From positions 65,090,471 through 65,154,470 of the forward strand of contig NC_087063.1 of the NCBI RefSeq assembly GCF_963678635.1: a stretch of 64,000 bases of DNA. The letters are read 5' to 3'. The translations under genes were made by a program, and so were the position numbers. Below the pieces are notes generated by a model. That model saw nothing but the letters and a program-made list of their open reading frames with translations, was not told the DNA's origin and ran no database searches. Below are positions 52,869 to 64,000 of the stretch, piece after piece. Numbering within the stretch: the stretch's first letter is position 1; each line of letters starts with the position of its first letter. This DNA is from Symsagittifera roscoffensis. Lineage: Eukaryota; Xenacoelomorpha; Acoela; Convolutidae.

Positions 52869-54505
52869 GCATTTCTCAAAAAAATTTCGGACAAACACAG
52901 GAAGCTTTAAATTAAATTTACTCACGCTAAATAGTTCCAAAAGTTTGTTAGTAAAGGCTATTCATAGTTCAAGTTTCGTCATATCCTGAGCAGTTTTTTT
53001 ATTTTTTTCTTTAGATATCCTTAACAATCTCTCTCCCTTTCTTGAATTTAGGGAGATGATTATATTAATTTCGTCAAAGTTTTGACCAATCAGAGAACAG
53101 CAAAGTCAGAATACAAATTCTCAGTACAGAACTCCATTTATAAATTAGAGGTATTAGATAAAGAAGAGGTTGTTAACTAGACCGAATTATTTCACAAAGA
53201 GGCGAAGCCGAGCTTTGCATAACTTGCAAATATCACTTGCTATTCAACACAAATGTAAAGAAGAAGTCAAAAATAATTCAAAATGTTGAAAATAAAATAT
53301 GTCTATCAAAATTTTTTTTAATGTCAAAAGGAAAAATAATCTGGACAAAAATGATTAGAATTACTTTTGAACATTGAATTAGCAACTGAACAAATTTACT
53401 AACCAAAAAAAAAACAAAAAAAGCCGTCAATCTTGGAGCAGACGTCAGTTAATCCGAAAAAAAAATGAATATATATGACATTTTCAAGTCCTCCCGAAAA
53501 CTACAGTGGACAACTCTGACAAAACTAGAACAAACAAATGAAAAGCTGGCAGTTCGTTTTTACCGGCAAAAAGTTTCAATTTCATACATACCGAAAAAAC
53601 GAAGTCTCATTGGAACTCGAACTCCAAATCTTAGGATGCAAATGCGACCACTTTAACTTCAGGCCAAGTGGGAACAAACACAGAGGTTATTGTTTGAAAA
53701 ACAAAAAAGGAAAGCAAGTAACAAAAATTGTTGATGGTGGAAAGGTACAGTTGTTCCCGACTACGAGAGAGTCGCTCTCACAAGGGCAAAAATTCTCGGA
53801 ATTCGTTCTGTTTTCAACCACTTTATTGTTCAGACTCTCGAAGAAAACGGAAAATTTGTGTTTGGAGTATACTTTTTATTCAGTCAATTTACGGCAATCA
53901 TTAACAAAATTATTATGCCCCTTGAAGATATTGACTCCTTAAAATCAAATATAAAAAGATATTTTACCTCCGATTACTTTTTGCTAAATTATGGGAGTTT
54001 GAAAATTGCCGATTTGGCCCTGATTTGGACTAAGTTCTTTGCGCTTTGAAGATTTTATTCATAATGCTGAAAGCTTAAAACGAAATATTTATGCGTGGCG
54101 CGTTATCCCGTACAACAAAATTGTTCCAAATTACCATGAGGCTAGCTAATTGATCGAATTAATTTCGTACGGCTCAAATTTTCACAACTGATCATTGATT
54201 TTATCAGATGTTTTTAGTTTTTACAATATTTTCTTTTCTCAAAAGCTATTCGGTATAGATTAAGGGGCAGTCGGAATATTCAGGGCTTTGCCCTGTATAC
54301 GAGCAGTCTCAGAAACCGGAACCAGAGGAAATATAGCACATGCATTTAAACAGTCGGGTTTCATGCACTGAATGGTCCAAAACACATAACTATTTCGATT
54401 TGATAAAATTCAACATTGGCTAACACCTGTTGAAAGTGCTGCTCTAAAAAAATCCGGTGGTAAGTGATTAAACCGAGAACGGGCGGACCAGATAAGTAAA
54501 CCGAA
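52869..54505. repeat. 1.64-kb tandem unit, copy 3
   Basis: Closest to copy 1. Ends at GATAAGTAAACCGAA, where the array stops and enters AGTTAATGATTC. Confidence 0.93.
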
Positions 54506-54702
54506 AGTTAATGATTCATTTACGTAATCATCTTAGCTAAAACTGAGATTTTACAAAATGACAATTTTTTTTCCTCGAAACAAAAACTGAATCAAATAAT
54601 GAAATAAAATAACTCTTCCCATGAGTCTCGCAGTTTAAAAAAACTATAAATTTTTAATTCCGCAATTGATGTAATTATTACGTAAATCGGTTTACTGATC
54701 TG
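54487..54702. repeat. Inverted repeat at the array's right edge
   Basis: ACCAGATAAGTAAACCGA and further TTTACGTAAT (54487-54530) face ATTACGTAAATCGGTTTACTGATCTGGT (54675-54702, written in parts: ATTACGTAAATCGG and TTTACTGATCTGGT). The left arm is the last 18 bp of the 1.64-kb unit, so the unit's end is also one end of a foldback structure. More TTTACTG boxes continue to about 54730. Confidence 0.65.
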
Positions 54703-54730
54703 GTAGTTTACTGACACATCGGTTTACTGC

Positions 54731-56589
54731 TCGGAAATCCATTAGCTGCAAGCGTGTTGTTTGAAATGCTTGACCAAGTTGTTTGAAATTGAAAGACTAA
54801 AATTAGCCAATCAGATTCAACCATAGTATTTTCAGTTCAAGATTTTCAGTTCAAGAGAAAGCTTCCCACTATTTTTTTAAGATAACCATGTTTGGCTGAC
54901 CGACCTCAAAATTGTTCTACAAACGGCTGAGGCGCCAATTCAAGCTAATTTAGAGAGATCGCAGTGAGAAAATACAACTTTTGGATCAAAAAGTTCCAAA
55001 AAACGCCTAAAAATGTCTTTTATGGCTTGTTTTTTTTTCAAAACTCGCCTGCGGTGCAAAAATTTTATTCCAAGTTAAAACAAGCACTTCATGGTGGTTT
55101 AGCAGAGCTCAGACAAAAATTTGGTTGGCTAAAAAAGGTCGGCAAAAGTACTTGAGAAAACCGCCTTGAGAAAAACGTAGATTGGTCAATGATCTTTGTA
55201 ATTTGTACCCAAAACCACACAGCCTTGAGAGCCAGCGAAGGACTACGAAATTTGACTTTTTGAGCAAGAGGAAACCCACTTGTTGGCCGTTTCATTGAAG
55301 TGAGGCAATAGCGATCACAAAGTGGGGAGAAAACTTTGATTAGTGAGTGTTTTTTAAAATTAAAATCAAGTATCAGGAAAATTGTCAATAAAGATCAAGT
55401 GATTTATCAGATTAAAAATAATAATAATAATGCAAAAAAACGGAGGCAAAGCAGAGTTTGGCACCAATTGCGAAACAAAAACTACTTGCGCATGAATCGA
55501 CAAAGCTTTTTCTATAATATTTCTTGAATACAAACTCTTCTGAAGAATTTTTGTCAAAGAGTAGAAAAAACCAAGATTAAATAAGCATTACACAAAGTTA
55601 ACCAAGTGGTACCAAATCCTAAAACTCACGAGCAGACCTTGCATCAAAAAAGAACTGTTTTTGTTAGAAAAACACAACTGGAAAAAATCCCCCCTCAAAA
55701 CTTTTAGATAGAAGTTTTCTCCTCATCAAACAATTCAAAACGAGGCTTCTGAAACATTATAATAAAATCTGAACCATTTAAGCAGTTTAGAGAAAATAAA
55801 GAGCTAAAAGAAGCATAAAAATCTAATAAAATGAAATCAGAATTGGTAAATTTAAAAATAACATTAAACGAAAACAAATTTCTAACGTAGGACACAAGTA
55901 GATGGATATATTAACGAAGGAATTCAGTCGACTAATCCAGAACGAATGTTCAGAGCGGTTACTTGTTCTTAGTTGACTGATATTTCAACGTGATGCAAAG
56001 GTAAGAGCAGCACATGTCAAAGTATTTATTAGAAGAAGACTGCAGAATTGGGAGGGCGGAAATCTTAGCGTGCAATTTTGAAGGTAAAATATCCCGTGGC
56101 AAAATGTTCACAAGAAGAAGCAAGATTAAAACATAACTGTTGAATATGAGTTTAGAAAAAAAATAGTTATAAAACTTCTGCCCATTACAAAAAGTTTGCC
56201 CGATCAATGCACAGTGGAGCAGGACCATCAGGAACAGATTCAGAGCATTGGAAATATGTGTTTTTCCAATTTGGTGGTCATAGTTCAAGTTTAAGAGACT
56301 AAGTGACCGCATAACTAAAATTGCTAATATGAAATTGTTTCTTGGGGCTGATTTTGAGCGTTGATATTTTTTTCGATTGGTTGCAATGGACAAATTTCTG
56401 GTATTCAGATCAATAGGAATCGGTTAATGCCTGTGAAGAACAAAAAAGGACCTCGAAGAAGCATGTGGATCACAGCAACTCGCCTGGGGCCTAATTTCAG
56501 GCACCGAGGGAGCAGTTCACATGATGACGAAATGTTTGATAGCAACAAAGAGGATGTACATAGCCCTCTACTGATGAAGCTTCGAATGG
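54731..56589. other. Intergenic with unrecognised small frames
   Basis: Several 60-145-codon frames (for example 55089-55388 minus, 55959-56393 minus) of low-complexity composition, none recognised. The frame 56361-56603 (plus) is basic and may be the start of the relic that follows, but no family motif is visible in it. Confidence 0.35.
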
Positions 56590-57508
56590 ATTCAACTACT
56601 TGAACAGTGGAACTGCATTATGGATTGTTAGAGTTATGGCCCAGGTGTTGCAGTTTCCTTTTCAAGACCTACAGAGGACAGAACCACTGATAGTTGCAGG
56701 AAAAGCAAAAAACTCTTCATAGCTGTGAGGAAGATCTACAGGCTAAGTTGTTTTATGGTGTCTCTCCGATGTCTCTGATCAACTCACTGGAATCACCAGA
56801 TGAGTACAGCCAAACGTGGTAGGCAGATGACTCAGGAGCTATCGGTGATTTGAAGAAAAGTTTGATTGGCGGAGACTCCTAATTGAGAATGGGCCAAAGT
56901 ATGGTTACTAACTCGAGCCAAGTAAGAGCTAAATAGTAGAAAGACAATATTATTGAAAAGAGTAAAAAAATAGAGAGAGTGGTAAAAATTACATCGCATT
57001 TGTTTTTTAATCCTCATCTTACATCACTTTTGAGTCTCTACTATCAGACATACGGATCGAGTTCAGTCCCATTTTCCAGCAAAACGAAGAGGTTTGAGAG
57101 TGCGGAAGGCAAATTACAGCGCCAATTTAGCTTTTTCTACTTCGCGAGAAGCAAAATCTTGTCTTGTGGAGTCTATTTCAAGCCAAGAAGGTTTTGATTA
57201 ACACGAGCACAAAGCGAAAAAAAAGAAGCAAAGATAAACCTTGAGAAGCATCATAATCAATTGAATACAAACAAACTGAAGGAGAGGTTTGCTGCTTTGC
57301 TAGTATATCAAAAACGTGCAGTTTGGAGAAGTTTAAAAAATAACTGTTTTCTGAGGTTGAATTCATTGCCGCTGTCATTGCCGCTGTCCACAGATGCTTT
57401 AAATACTAGGTATAAAAACCTCTATTGAAAGCATACTCTAAGTGTGATGGTTGTCAACAAGAGTTTGACTAACAACACGCTTTTCTTTTTCCGGTAAAAA
57501 AGATGGAT
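56590..57508 (+). pseudogene. Reverse-transcriptase relic (ADD motif)
   Basis: About 56745-56870 reads in one frame FYGVSPMSLINSLESPDEY, then TW-stop-ADDSGAIGDLKKS, then a second stop. The W-x-ADD context, with the Y of the catalytic Y-x-DD-type box replaced by TAG at 56820-56822, matches a reverse-transcriptase family common in cnidarian, sponge and other aquatic invertebrate genomes. The distance to the matching C-terminal region at 57508 is about that expected for a continuous ancestral protein. Stops and lack of an open frame make it a pseudogene. Whether the parent is LINE-like or DIRS-like I cannot say. Confidence 0.6.
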
Positions 57509-57960
57509 TGGTGAAATTACGCCAGAACGAAATTCGGGATGCACTAGAAAAGTTGGTTTCTAAGCTCTCGAAAAGCGTGAAACGGGAAACCATTATCATA
57601 AACGCAGATCACGAACGTGGTACCCAAGCATTAGTTGCGGATCTTATGGCACATGGTGTTTGGAACAGGCAGTCAGCGGCGTCGTTGCATATTCTTATCA
57701 CAGACACTGATGCTCTGTCTTCCCTGAATCGTAACCGGATGAATATTTTGAATTACAGTGACAAATAAAAAAAAAGTTTATGTACCAGCTTGCAAAGGTC
57801 GACATACTTCATTTACGTTACTAGTGACATCTGTGGATAAAATCATGGCCCCCAAACCTACCTTCTTTTGGAAGCGAATTGCAGATGAGTTGTGTACAAA
57901 ATGGCGCTAGGTCTAGAAGATGGCAGCAACCTCGGCATGGCAGATTAGTAGTTGGAGCAT
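57508..57960 (+). pseudogene. C-terminal region of the same RT-family relic
   Basis: Open from 57508 to TAA 57766-57768: LRQNEIRDALEKL (57517), NADHERGTQALVADLMAHGV, WNRQSAASLHILITDTDA. In the +1 frame it continues VYVPACKGRHTSFTLLVTSV (57776) and FFWKRIADELCTKWR. Together these follow the order of the conserved C-terminal block after the RT domain in the family named above (L-R-x-N-E-I-R-D ... G-x-W ... D-x-R/L-x-T-D/N ... F-T-x-x-V-x-S-x-D). One frameshift and later stops. It is better preserved than the RT part. Confidence 0.65.
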
Positions 57961-59440
57961 CATAGAGACAAGAAGAAAATTTTTTGCCTTCGATTATCCT
58001 GGCTTTGCAGTTAACTATTTTCAAGAACATACTTATTTGTTGAAATTAATCAAAAAATACAAAATTTTTAAAGAAAAGAAAATAATTTGATTGATAAACA
58101 TTTCTTAAAATTTCACACAGAAGCGAAGCTGAATTTCGCAACACTTGCGTTAAAAATTTAGAAAGCGGCTAAATTAAAAAAAAAATCGAAAATGTAAACA
58201 AAATTAGACCGATCGAAATGAATAAGGATAGTTTCGAAACAAAATCAACCGAGACAATAGAATGTGAGTTTGGTTTCGGAAGAAATTATAACAATAAAAG
58301 TAAAAATAATAATTAAACCTTAGCAGAAACCTCTTAAGCTGAGAAAAATCAGAGAAAAAATTAAAAAAGGTCCTCAACCTCAAAACACACAAAAAGTTAT
58401 TTGCACGCAAATGAAACAATATGATGTGACTGAGCCCTTATAATGACGGCCGAAACCTATGACACCAAAAAAGCCAGAAAAAAAAACTCAAAAAATTGAA
58501 AACTAAAAAAGTTATTAAGTCCCCTTGCCCCCCTATGCACACTCTTTTTGCGCTCGGCGATTAAGCCGATATAAATTAGGCCGAAAATTATCAAGCGCAA
58601 AAATTAAAAACCAGAAATAAAATAGCCAAACAAGTCATTGTATTGATGAAAATCTTGAATTATATTTTCATTTATTAATTTTAGCATTTTTACGCCCCAG
58701 AAGGAAGCATAAAAATTCTGTTTCCCCTGAAACGACTCAAAATTAAATCACTGAGAGAAATAAAACAAAAATTGAAAACATGTGCGCAGAACGAATGGCA
58801 TTTTTGACGAAAAACAAACGGCATTGAAGCTGGACCATTTTTTGATAAAACTGGATCAATGGGTAGAAATTGCGATAACTAGTTGCCGTGGAAGTAGAAA
58901 AAAAATCTGATCCGAAAGAAAGCCTAGAATTTAGCCACTTGGATAGTTATAAAACAACAGTTATAATCGACAATAAATTTCTTGAGATTATAAACTAATA
59001 AAACAAATTTTTTTAGAAGCTGAATTTTTCTTCATTTTTAGTCTTATAGCAAGAGCTTACTATAAAACTGCTTCCCGCTCGAAATTAGAGTAATGTGAAG
59101 TTTTAAACCTGTTTTCAACGACATCGAGAAAACTTTTATCAAGATTTAAATATCGTTCGATTAGGACTGAAAGGGTTTTAATATGATGGATCGCTCGACC
59201 CATTATGTTGATTTATTGAGCTACTGGCTGTTGCAAGGAGAAACGTTTTAAAAAACACTGAAGACAAAGCTCCATCTCACTTTTAACGGTCGGAGAAAAA
59301 AAAAGTCATCCCGTCAAAATTAAGCTTTCAAGATTCCTTCTGAATCAAAGTAGTGTTTTCTATGACGCAGAGACGAAGCATTTAAAAACAACTAAGCACT
59401 AAAAACAACTATAAAGTAAATTGCGTACAGCAAAACAAAA
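57961..59440. other. AT-rich DNA with a fragment related to the 1.64-kb unit
   Basis: 58112-58150 (TTTCACACAGAAGCGAAGCTGAA...CGCAACACTTGCG) matches 49908-49945 in the tandem unit. Otherwise no gene or RNA feature was recognised. Confidence 0.45.
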
Positions 59441-60010
59441 ACATTTCTACAAGGTGGCAACTCAGTCCACAAAACATGACCAAACAAATCATAAGCCAAA
59501 AACAGGTCCTGTCAGATTCAAACCCAAGACCTTTACCTCCAGACCAAGTCTGCCAGAGAAACAAAAAAATTTAATTAATAACGATTTGAACCTAAATTTA
59601 CCATTTCTAATTTTACAAAAAATGATCTAACAATTGTACCTGGAGAAGTTCGCTTTCCTTTTTTTACGATTTCTTTTTTTTCACAAAAAAAAAATATGCA
59701 ATTAACACAGCACAAGACAAATCAATGATTTGGCAACTAAGCCAACAATCTTTGAGCTAAAATCACTAGAACCGAAAAAAAATTACTTCTTAAAGAATTT
59801 TCAAGTCTCACTTGAAACTAGATTGAACAGCATTTGCACTTGCAACTACAACAACCACAATGAAAAATGTTTGCAGCAAAACAAATCAATGATGTGGCAA
59901 CTAAGACGACAATCTTTGAGCAGAAACCAACTGAACCAAAAAAAAAAGATTTCATAATTTTTTCTTACTTCATTCACGTCCTCCCCTGAAATCAGAATAA
60001 ACCACTCTTA
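59441..60010. repeat. Degenerate relatives of the 1.64-kb unit, with a 168-bp-spaced pair
   Basis: 59497-59552 carries minus-strand GGTTTGAATCTG and CTTGGTCTGGAGGTAAAG boxes like those of the tandem unit. 59719-59770 and 59887-59940 share ATCAATGAT-TGGCAACTAAG and ACAATCTTTGAGC. 59975-60010 resembles the TCCTCCCGAAAACTACAGTG area at 50201. Confidence 0.6.
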
Positions 60011-63000
60011 AAATTGCAATTATAATCAACATTATCAACAGTACAAGCAAAATCCGTTGTTTTCTTTTTGAATTTGAAAATTCGTAGTCAGCTGCATAGT
60101 CGGCAAGTGATTCAACTGATTTTATTAAACAAGTTGTTAACTAGAAGAAATTTCTGCTTTCCAGTTTGATAACGCTTACTAACAGCAGCGTAATTTAAAA
60201 AAAAATATATTAACATCGATAGGCAGTTTCTGTGCAAGTACTACAGTATGCTACGACCAAATTCTTAAAAAGTACAAAAAATTTAAGTTTTTTTTTTAAT
60301 TAGTGACATTAATTTTCTGTGGTGTAATAAAAAAATCTACACAAAAAACTATAAGCAATTATATTCCACATTCATAAAAAAGGCCAATTTCAACAACAGT
60401 TTTCCTCAAACAACTTTTAGAAAAAACGTTAAAAATTTTTTTCAATAATTTTTTGAATATATTGTGTTTTTATTCCCGAGGAATCTTCTCGGCACAAGAA
60501 AACGCTCTTAAAATTTTACGCATTATGGCTCAAAAAGTTTTTAAGCGCTACCGTATAAAATCAATTGACCAATTCCGAGGATTTTTTGTGATACCTGACT
60601 TTGCGTGAAAATCAAAACAAGCCTGCTCAATTTATTCGCTCAAAAATAGACCAAAAATTTAAAATTTCAATTTTTTCTCGACATTGGGAATTTTCAAAAA
60701 TCATTCAAATCAGGACAAAAAGGGCTTCGAAATCATACATCCCTTGACCCTTTCCGATGATTATTTGATTTACCTAATTTTGAATGAAAAACAAAAAAAA
60801 GAAAGAAAAGGCTAAAAACACATCTGATTACGAATCAGAACTAAAATTAGGAAGAAAAAGGCTCAGACAACCTTTCTCAGTATCAAGTCAGCTTTTTCAA
60901 AATTTGAAGAACCACGTGGAAAATTTTAAAAGCAGGCGTAAAAATCACAGCACATTTGAAGTCTTACTAGTTTTCTCAAGAGTTCTCAAAATCAGCTAAA
61001 AATAGACCCAGTTTCTTGCCCTAAGGGGGTGCTTGGAACAAATGTTAATTGCTTATTGTTTTGCTTAAAAAACTTTGAACAATATCAAGCTATTTTTGTC
61101 GAAGCACCCAATTACTTAATGAAGCCATGAATAATAATGAGAATGTCTGAAGCCAAAACTCAAGCCCAAAAAAAATTCAATTGTGCAGCACAGAACAGTT
61201 TTGAGAAATTTTTTCTCCGAAGCTGATTGCATTTTTGGGATTCAGCAGCAGCTTGGAATAGCCAACCTAGGGCCAACTTGCTCTTGATAGTTCTTAAAAA
61301 TTTTAGCTAGTTGTGGCAACAAATACGAGAATCTCTTTCTGATTGACGAAAGTGAATTTTTTTGCGCAGAGTGTTTTTCTCTCGACAACTTTCGATTTTT
61401 TAACAAGCATTTTTGTCAGAAATTTCCCAAAAAATCTGAAAAATTGTGCTCAAAACTTAAATAAAACTAATTGTGAAATATGTTTTTTCAAACTAATAAA
61501 GGATCAAATAGGGACTCTTTTGAGGACTATAATTCAAATTGGGTATAAAAAACGCGCGATACTTTTTGTCCTATTGAAGAGGCATAAAAAATCATTCCAA
61601 ATTCAACCGAGGCTAGTTTTTTGCTCTTGTTCATACGTAACCAGATGCAAAACAATTAATTCACTTCAAACTGAAAATAACTCATGTGGAGATAAAATTA
61701 GAAAGAAACAATTATTAAAAAAACTCAAAAATTATTCAAAATTTGAAAAGTTTTTTTTATGTGATCGAGGCTATAGTGCAGACGGAACATCCAAGGCTCG
61801 CCCTGATACAAGCAATATCGTAAAAACTTTTTGAGGCGTAAAATTTAGTCCACTTTCAAGATATCAAGAACAAGACCATTTATGAGAAGTTTGTAAAATA
61901 GGAAGTAGAAAAAAATTTTGTGGTTATCGAAAAATAGTCGTAGATAATTATCAGTGGCAAATCTAAGTTCACTTTCAAAAAATTACATTTCAGCAAGAAT
62001 TCATTTCTAATACAAAACCAAACCAAAACTGCTCGTTTTGGTGAAATTTTTGATTGTTCCGACTGTCCAATAAGGTCCAAGGAATGGGTAATCATTTAAG
62101 AAAAAAGAAAAAATTGATAAGAAATTTTAAAATATGGAATTTTTGCAGATTTATTTTTGTAAAAATTCCACGCACCAGGGCTGATTTAGGGGAGAATAGC
62201 AATTAACAACCCCAAAACATTTGACTCGACCAAATAATTCTGCATTTATGCTGATAGGGGTTATTAATCAGTTTCTAGGGACCATTTTTTTCTTATTGAA
62301 AATGAATCTTTCAGATTAAAATATCTTACAACTGCCGAGTTTCGAGCTTTGGATCCCAAAAAACAGTTTCTACCAATCATCGAAACTGGACCCTAGCTAA
62401 TTTTTTTTTGATAGTAGTCAGAGACTGGTAGCAAAATTTTTGGTTTTTATCCACGTTTAATAATCATTTTTACAATACTTTGTAAATCAAAGGCGTTGCG
62501 ATGCAAAAACCATTTAACGTTTAAAATAAACAAGAAAAAACCATGAAACGGACTCTCTTTCAAATTTGTAACATGTTGCTTACAAAAATGCTTATTTTGT
62601 TGGGTATCTCTTATCAGGCAAAAAAAAAATTCAAAAACAGAACAGAAAGATGAACTCTCAATCCAAAAAAAAAGTTATTTTCATAATTCAAAACAGAGCT
62701 ATCACTTCCATTTTGAAATATTCAGTATTATTTCCACGGTCCAAAGTTTCAAATGTACAAAATACAGAAAGATAGGTAGAAAACTATCAGAACAACGGAA
62801 AAAATGCCAGAACGAATTATTTTACTTTTGAAAAAAAGCCCCAAGCGATCACAAATCTTTAAAAAAACCAATGGTCAAGAGTCAAAAAATACCATTTAAG
62901 TAATTAAATTGCATAAATGAGCAATTGGGTTTTTTTTTTAAAAAAAAGGCTTGTAAGTGTGTCACGGTAAAGAATGGAAACAAAATCTTATAGTAAAAAC

Positions 63001-64000
63001 AAAGTCTAAGGCACGAATAACTTTCCGACAAAAATAGGTAATTTTCCTATTAATTGCAAAACTTCCGGCACAAATTTGAACTTGTCAGCGAGTAAATAGG
63101 AGCGTTGCATTCAAGACAACTGTGCTTAAGTTGTTGGCGAGTGTGATTTAAGTCTAGTCCCATACGCAGATTTAACTAGCTAAGTAGGCATTATTTTTAG
63201 TATATATACCAAAAAAGAAAAAATAGCCGGTGGCTGTTTAATTTTTTTTTTAAAAATTCTGTAGTTTTTGTCTGTGATGAGCGAATCTGATCGAAAGCCT
63301 TAAGTTGTCTGCAAAAAAGTTTTAGCAAAATGATAAAAAAGGTTTTTTGAGTTTCTATTTTTTACACGACAAAAAATTCATATGTACGTCCATCACAATT
63401 AAAAAGAATCTGTAATTGAAATACAAAATTTTAATTTTTCTTATGTTTTCCGACTTTTTTGTGATCTTGAGTTTTTTTTTCTTTCATTTTTTTTTGGTAT
63501 TTTCTATTTGCTATCAAGCGAAAACTCAAAGGTGTAGTTAATGACTTATTAGAATCATTATTATGTCCAGGAACGACCAATCGATTGCTCTGAAAATCGA
63601 AAAGCGTTTTGTACTTGGAAAAATTTGATCGGTCAACTGAAGAACTTACTTTTGTTCAACTAATTTGAACTTCATGTAACATAATAAAAAAAAACGGAAT
63701 TTTTTTAGTTTCGAATAGTTTTCAAAAGAGGCTATTGAATTTTTCACTGGCCTTTGCTATGCAAAAACAAAGCGTAGCTTCGCACGATTCTTGGCAACAC
63801 ATAAAAATGTTGCAAAACTTTATACTTATCTCAAAGTAATTCATTTTGAGGAAAGATAACAAAAACAACTTCCAGTAGTAAAAAATTGATGAAAACAGAA
63901 ATCTAAGCCTAAGAAATCAACCATACACCAACCTACCCCAACCCATCAACCACACGAATGACCAAAAATGTGCACCCAAAAAACGACACAAAAAGAATAA
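60011..64000. other. AT-rich DNA, only weak repeat traces
   Basis: A 163-codon plus-strand frame at 61343-61834 is Lys/Asn/Phe-rich and unrecognised. Its start resembles 30390-30475, and its end (AAGGCTCGCCCTGATACAAG, about 61793) resembles GGCTTTGCCCTGTATACGAG at 50997, so it is probably repeat-derived. 62201-62275 has a loose stem (AATTAACAACCCC / GGGGTTATTAAT). 63768-63783 holds another GCGTAGCTTCGCA box of the GCGAAGC family. No gene or RNA gene is supported. Confidence 0.4.

Noticed and set aside
61343-61834. 163-codon frame as a gene
   Set aside because: Low-complexity Lys/Asn/Phe composition, and both ends resemble dispersed repeats at 30.4 and 51.0 kb.

Overview
This is AT-rich metazoan nuclear DNA. 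The one clear host gene is a three-exon MEX3-type RNA-binding protein (two KH domains plus a C-terminal RING) with GT-AG introns of 443 and 3524 nt. The rest is mostly transposon relics, foldback elements, tandem repeats and low-complexity DNA. There is no sign of prokaryotic organisation. MEX3 and the mix of retroelements (Ty3/gypsy, BEL/Pao and an RT family I associate with aquatic invertebrates) point to an invertebrate or basal deuterostome; I cannot name the species.

Layout. 1-3675: a 1.27 kb near-identical direct repeat on either side of a 1.1 kb core. 3676-4740: exon-like duplicated segments. 4730-9900: two diverged copies of a composite repeat containing CCATCC-rich and GTAA-rich blocks; the second copy carries an extra ~940 bp. 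11743-12001: a small inverted-repeat element. 12422-19593: a complete but frame-broken Ty3/gypsy LTR retrotransposon with 298-bp LTRs. 19594-26019: gene-poor AT-rich DNA. 26020-31400: a 771-bp foldback, a 22-bp minisatellite, ~0.9-kb diverged repeat units, two copies of a ~200-bp MITE and a 261-bp foldback. 32100-38130: more dispersed repeats and a possible minus-strand exon (34598-34999). 38949-44607: MEX3, with a MITE and a compact cluster of transcription-factor-like sites in intron 2. 46240-48770: BEL/Pao relic. 49582-54505: three nearly identical 1.64-kb tandem units, each with a tRNA-like segment on the minus strand, followed by a related inverted repeat. 56590-57960: relic of a second type of reverse-transcribing element. 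57961-64000: AT-rich DNA with degenerate fragments related to the 1.64-kb unit.

The LTR element has an unusual leader: the A of the gag ATG is the last LTR base, and the rest of the start codon lies in a primer-binding site that looks complementary to tRNA-Ser. Gag and pol overlap as ATGA. Gag is intact and the LTRs differ at about 7 of 298 positions, so the copy is young, yet pol has several frame breaks and one in-frame stop. All family assignments come from motif recognition by eye; no database search was run.
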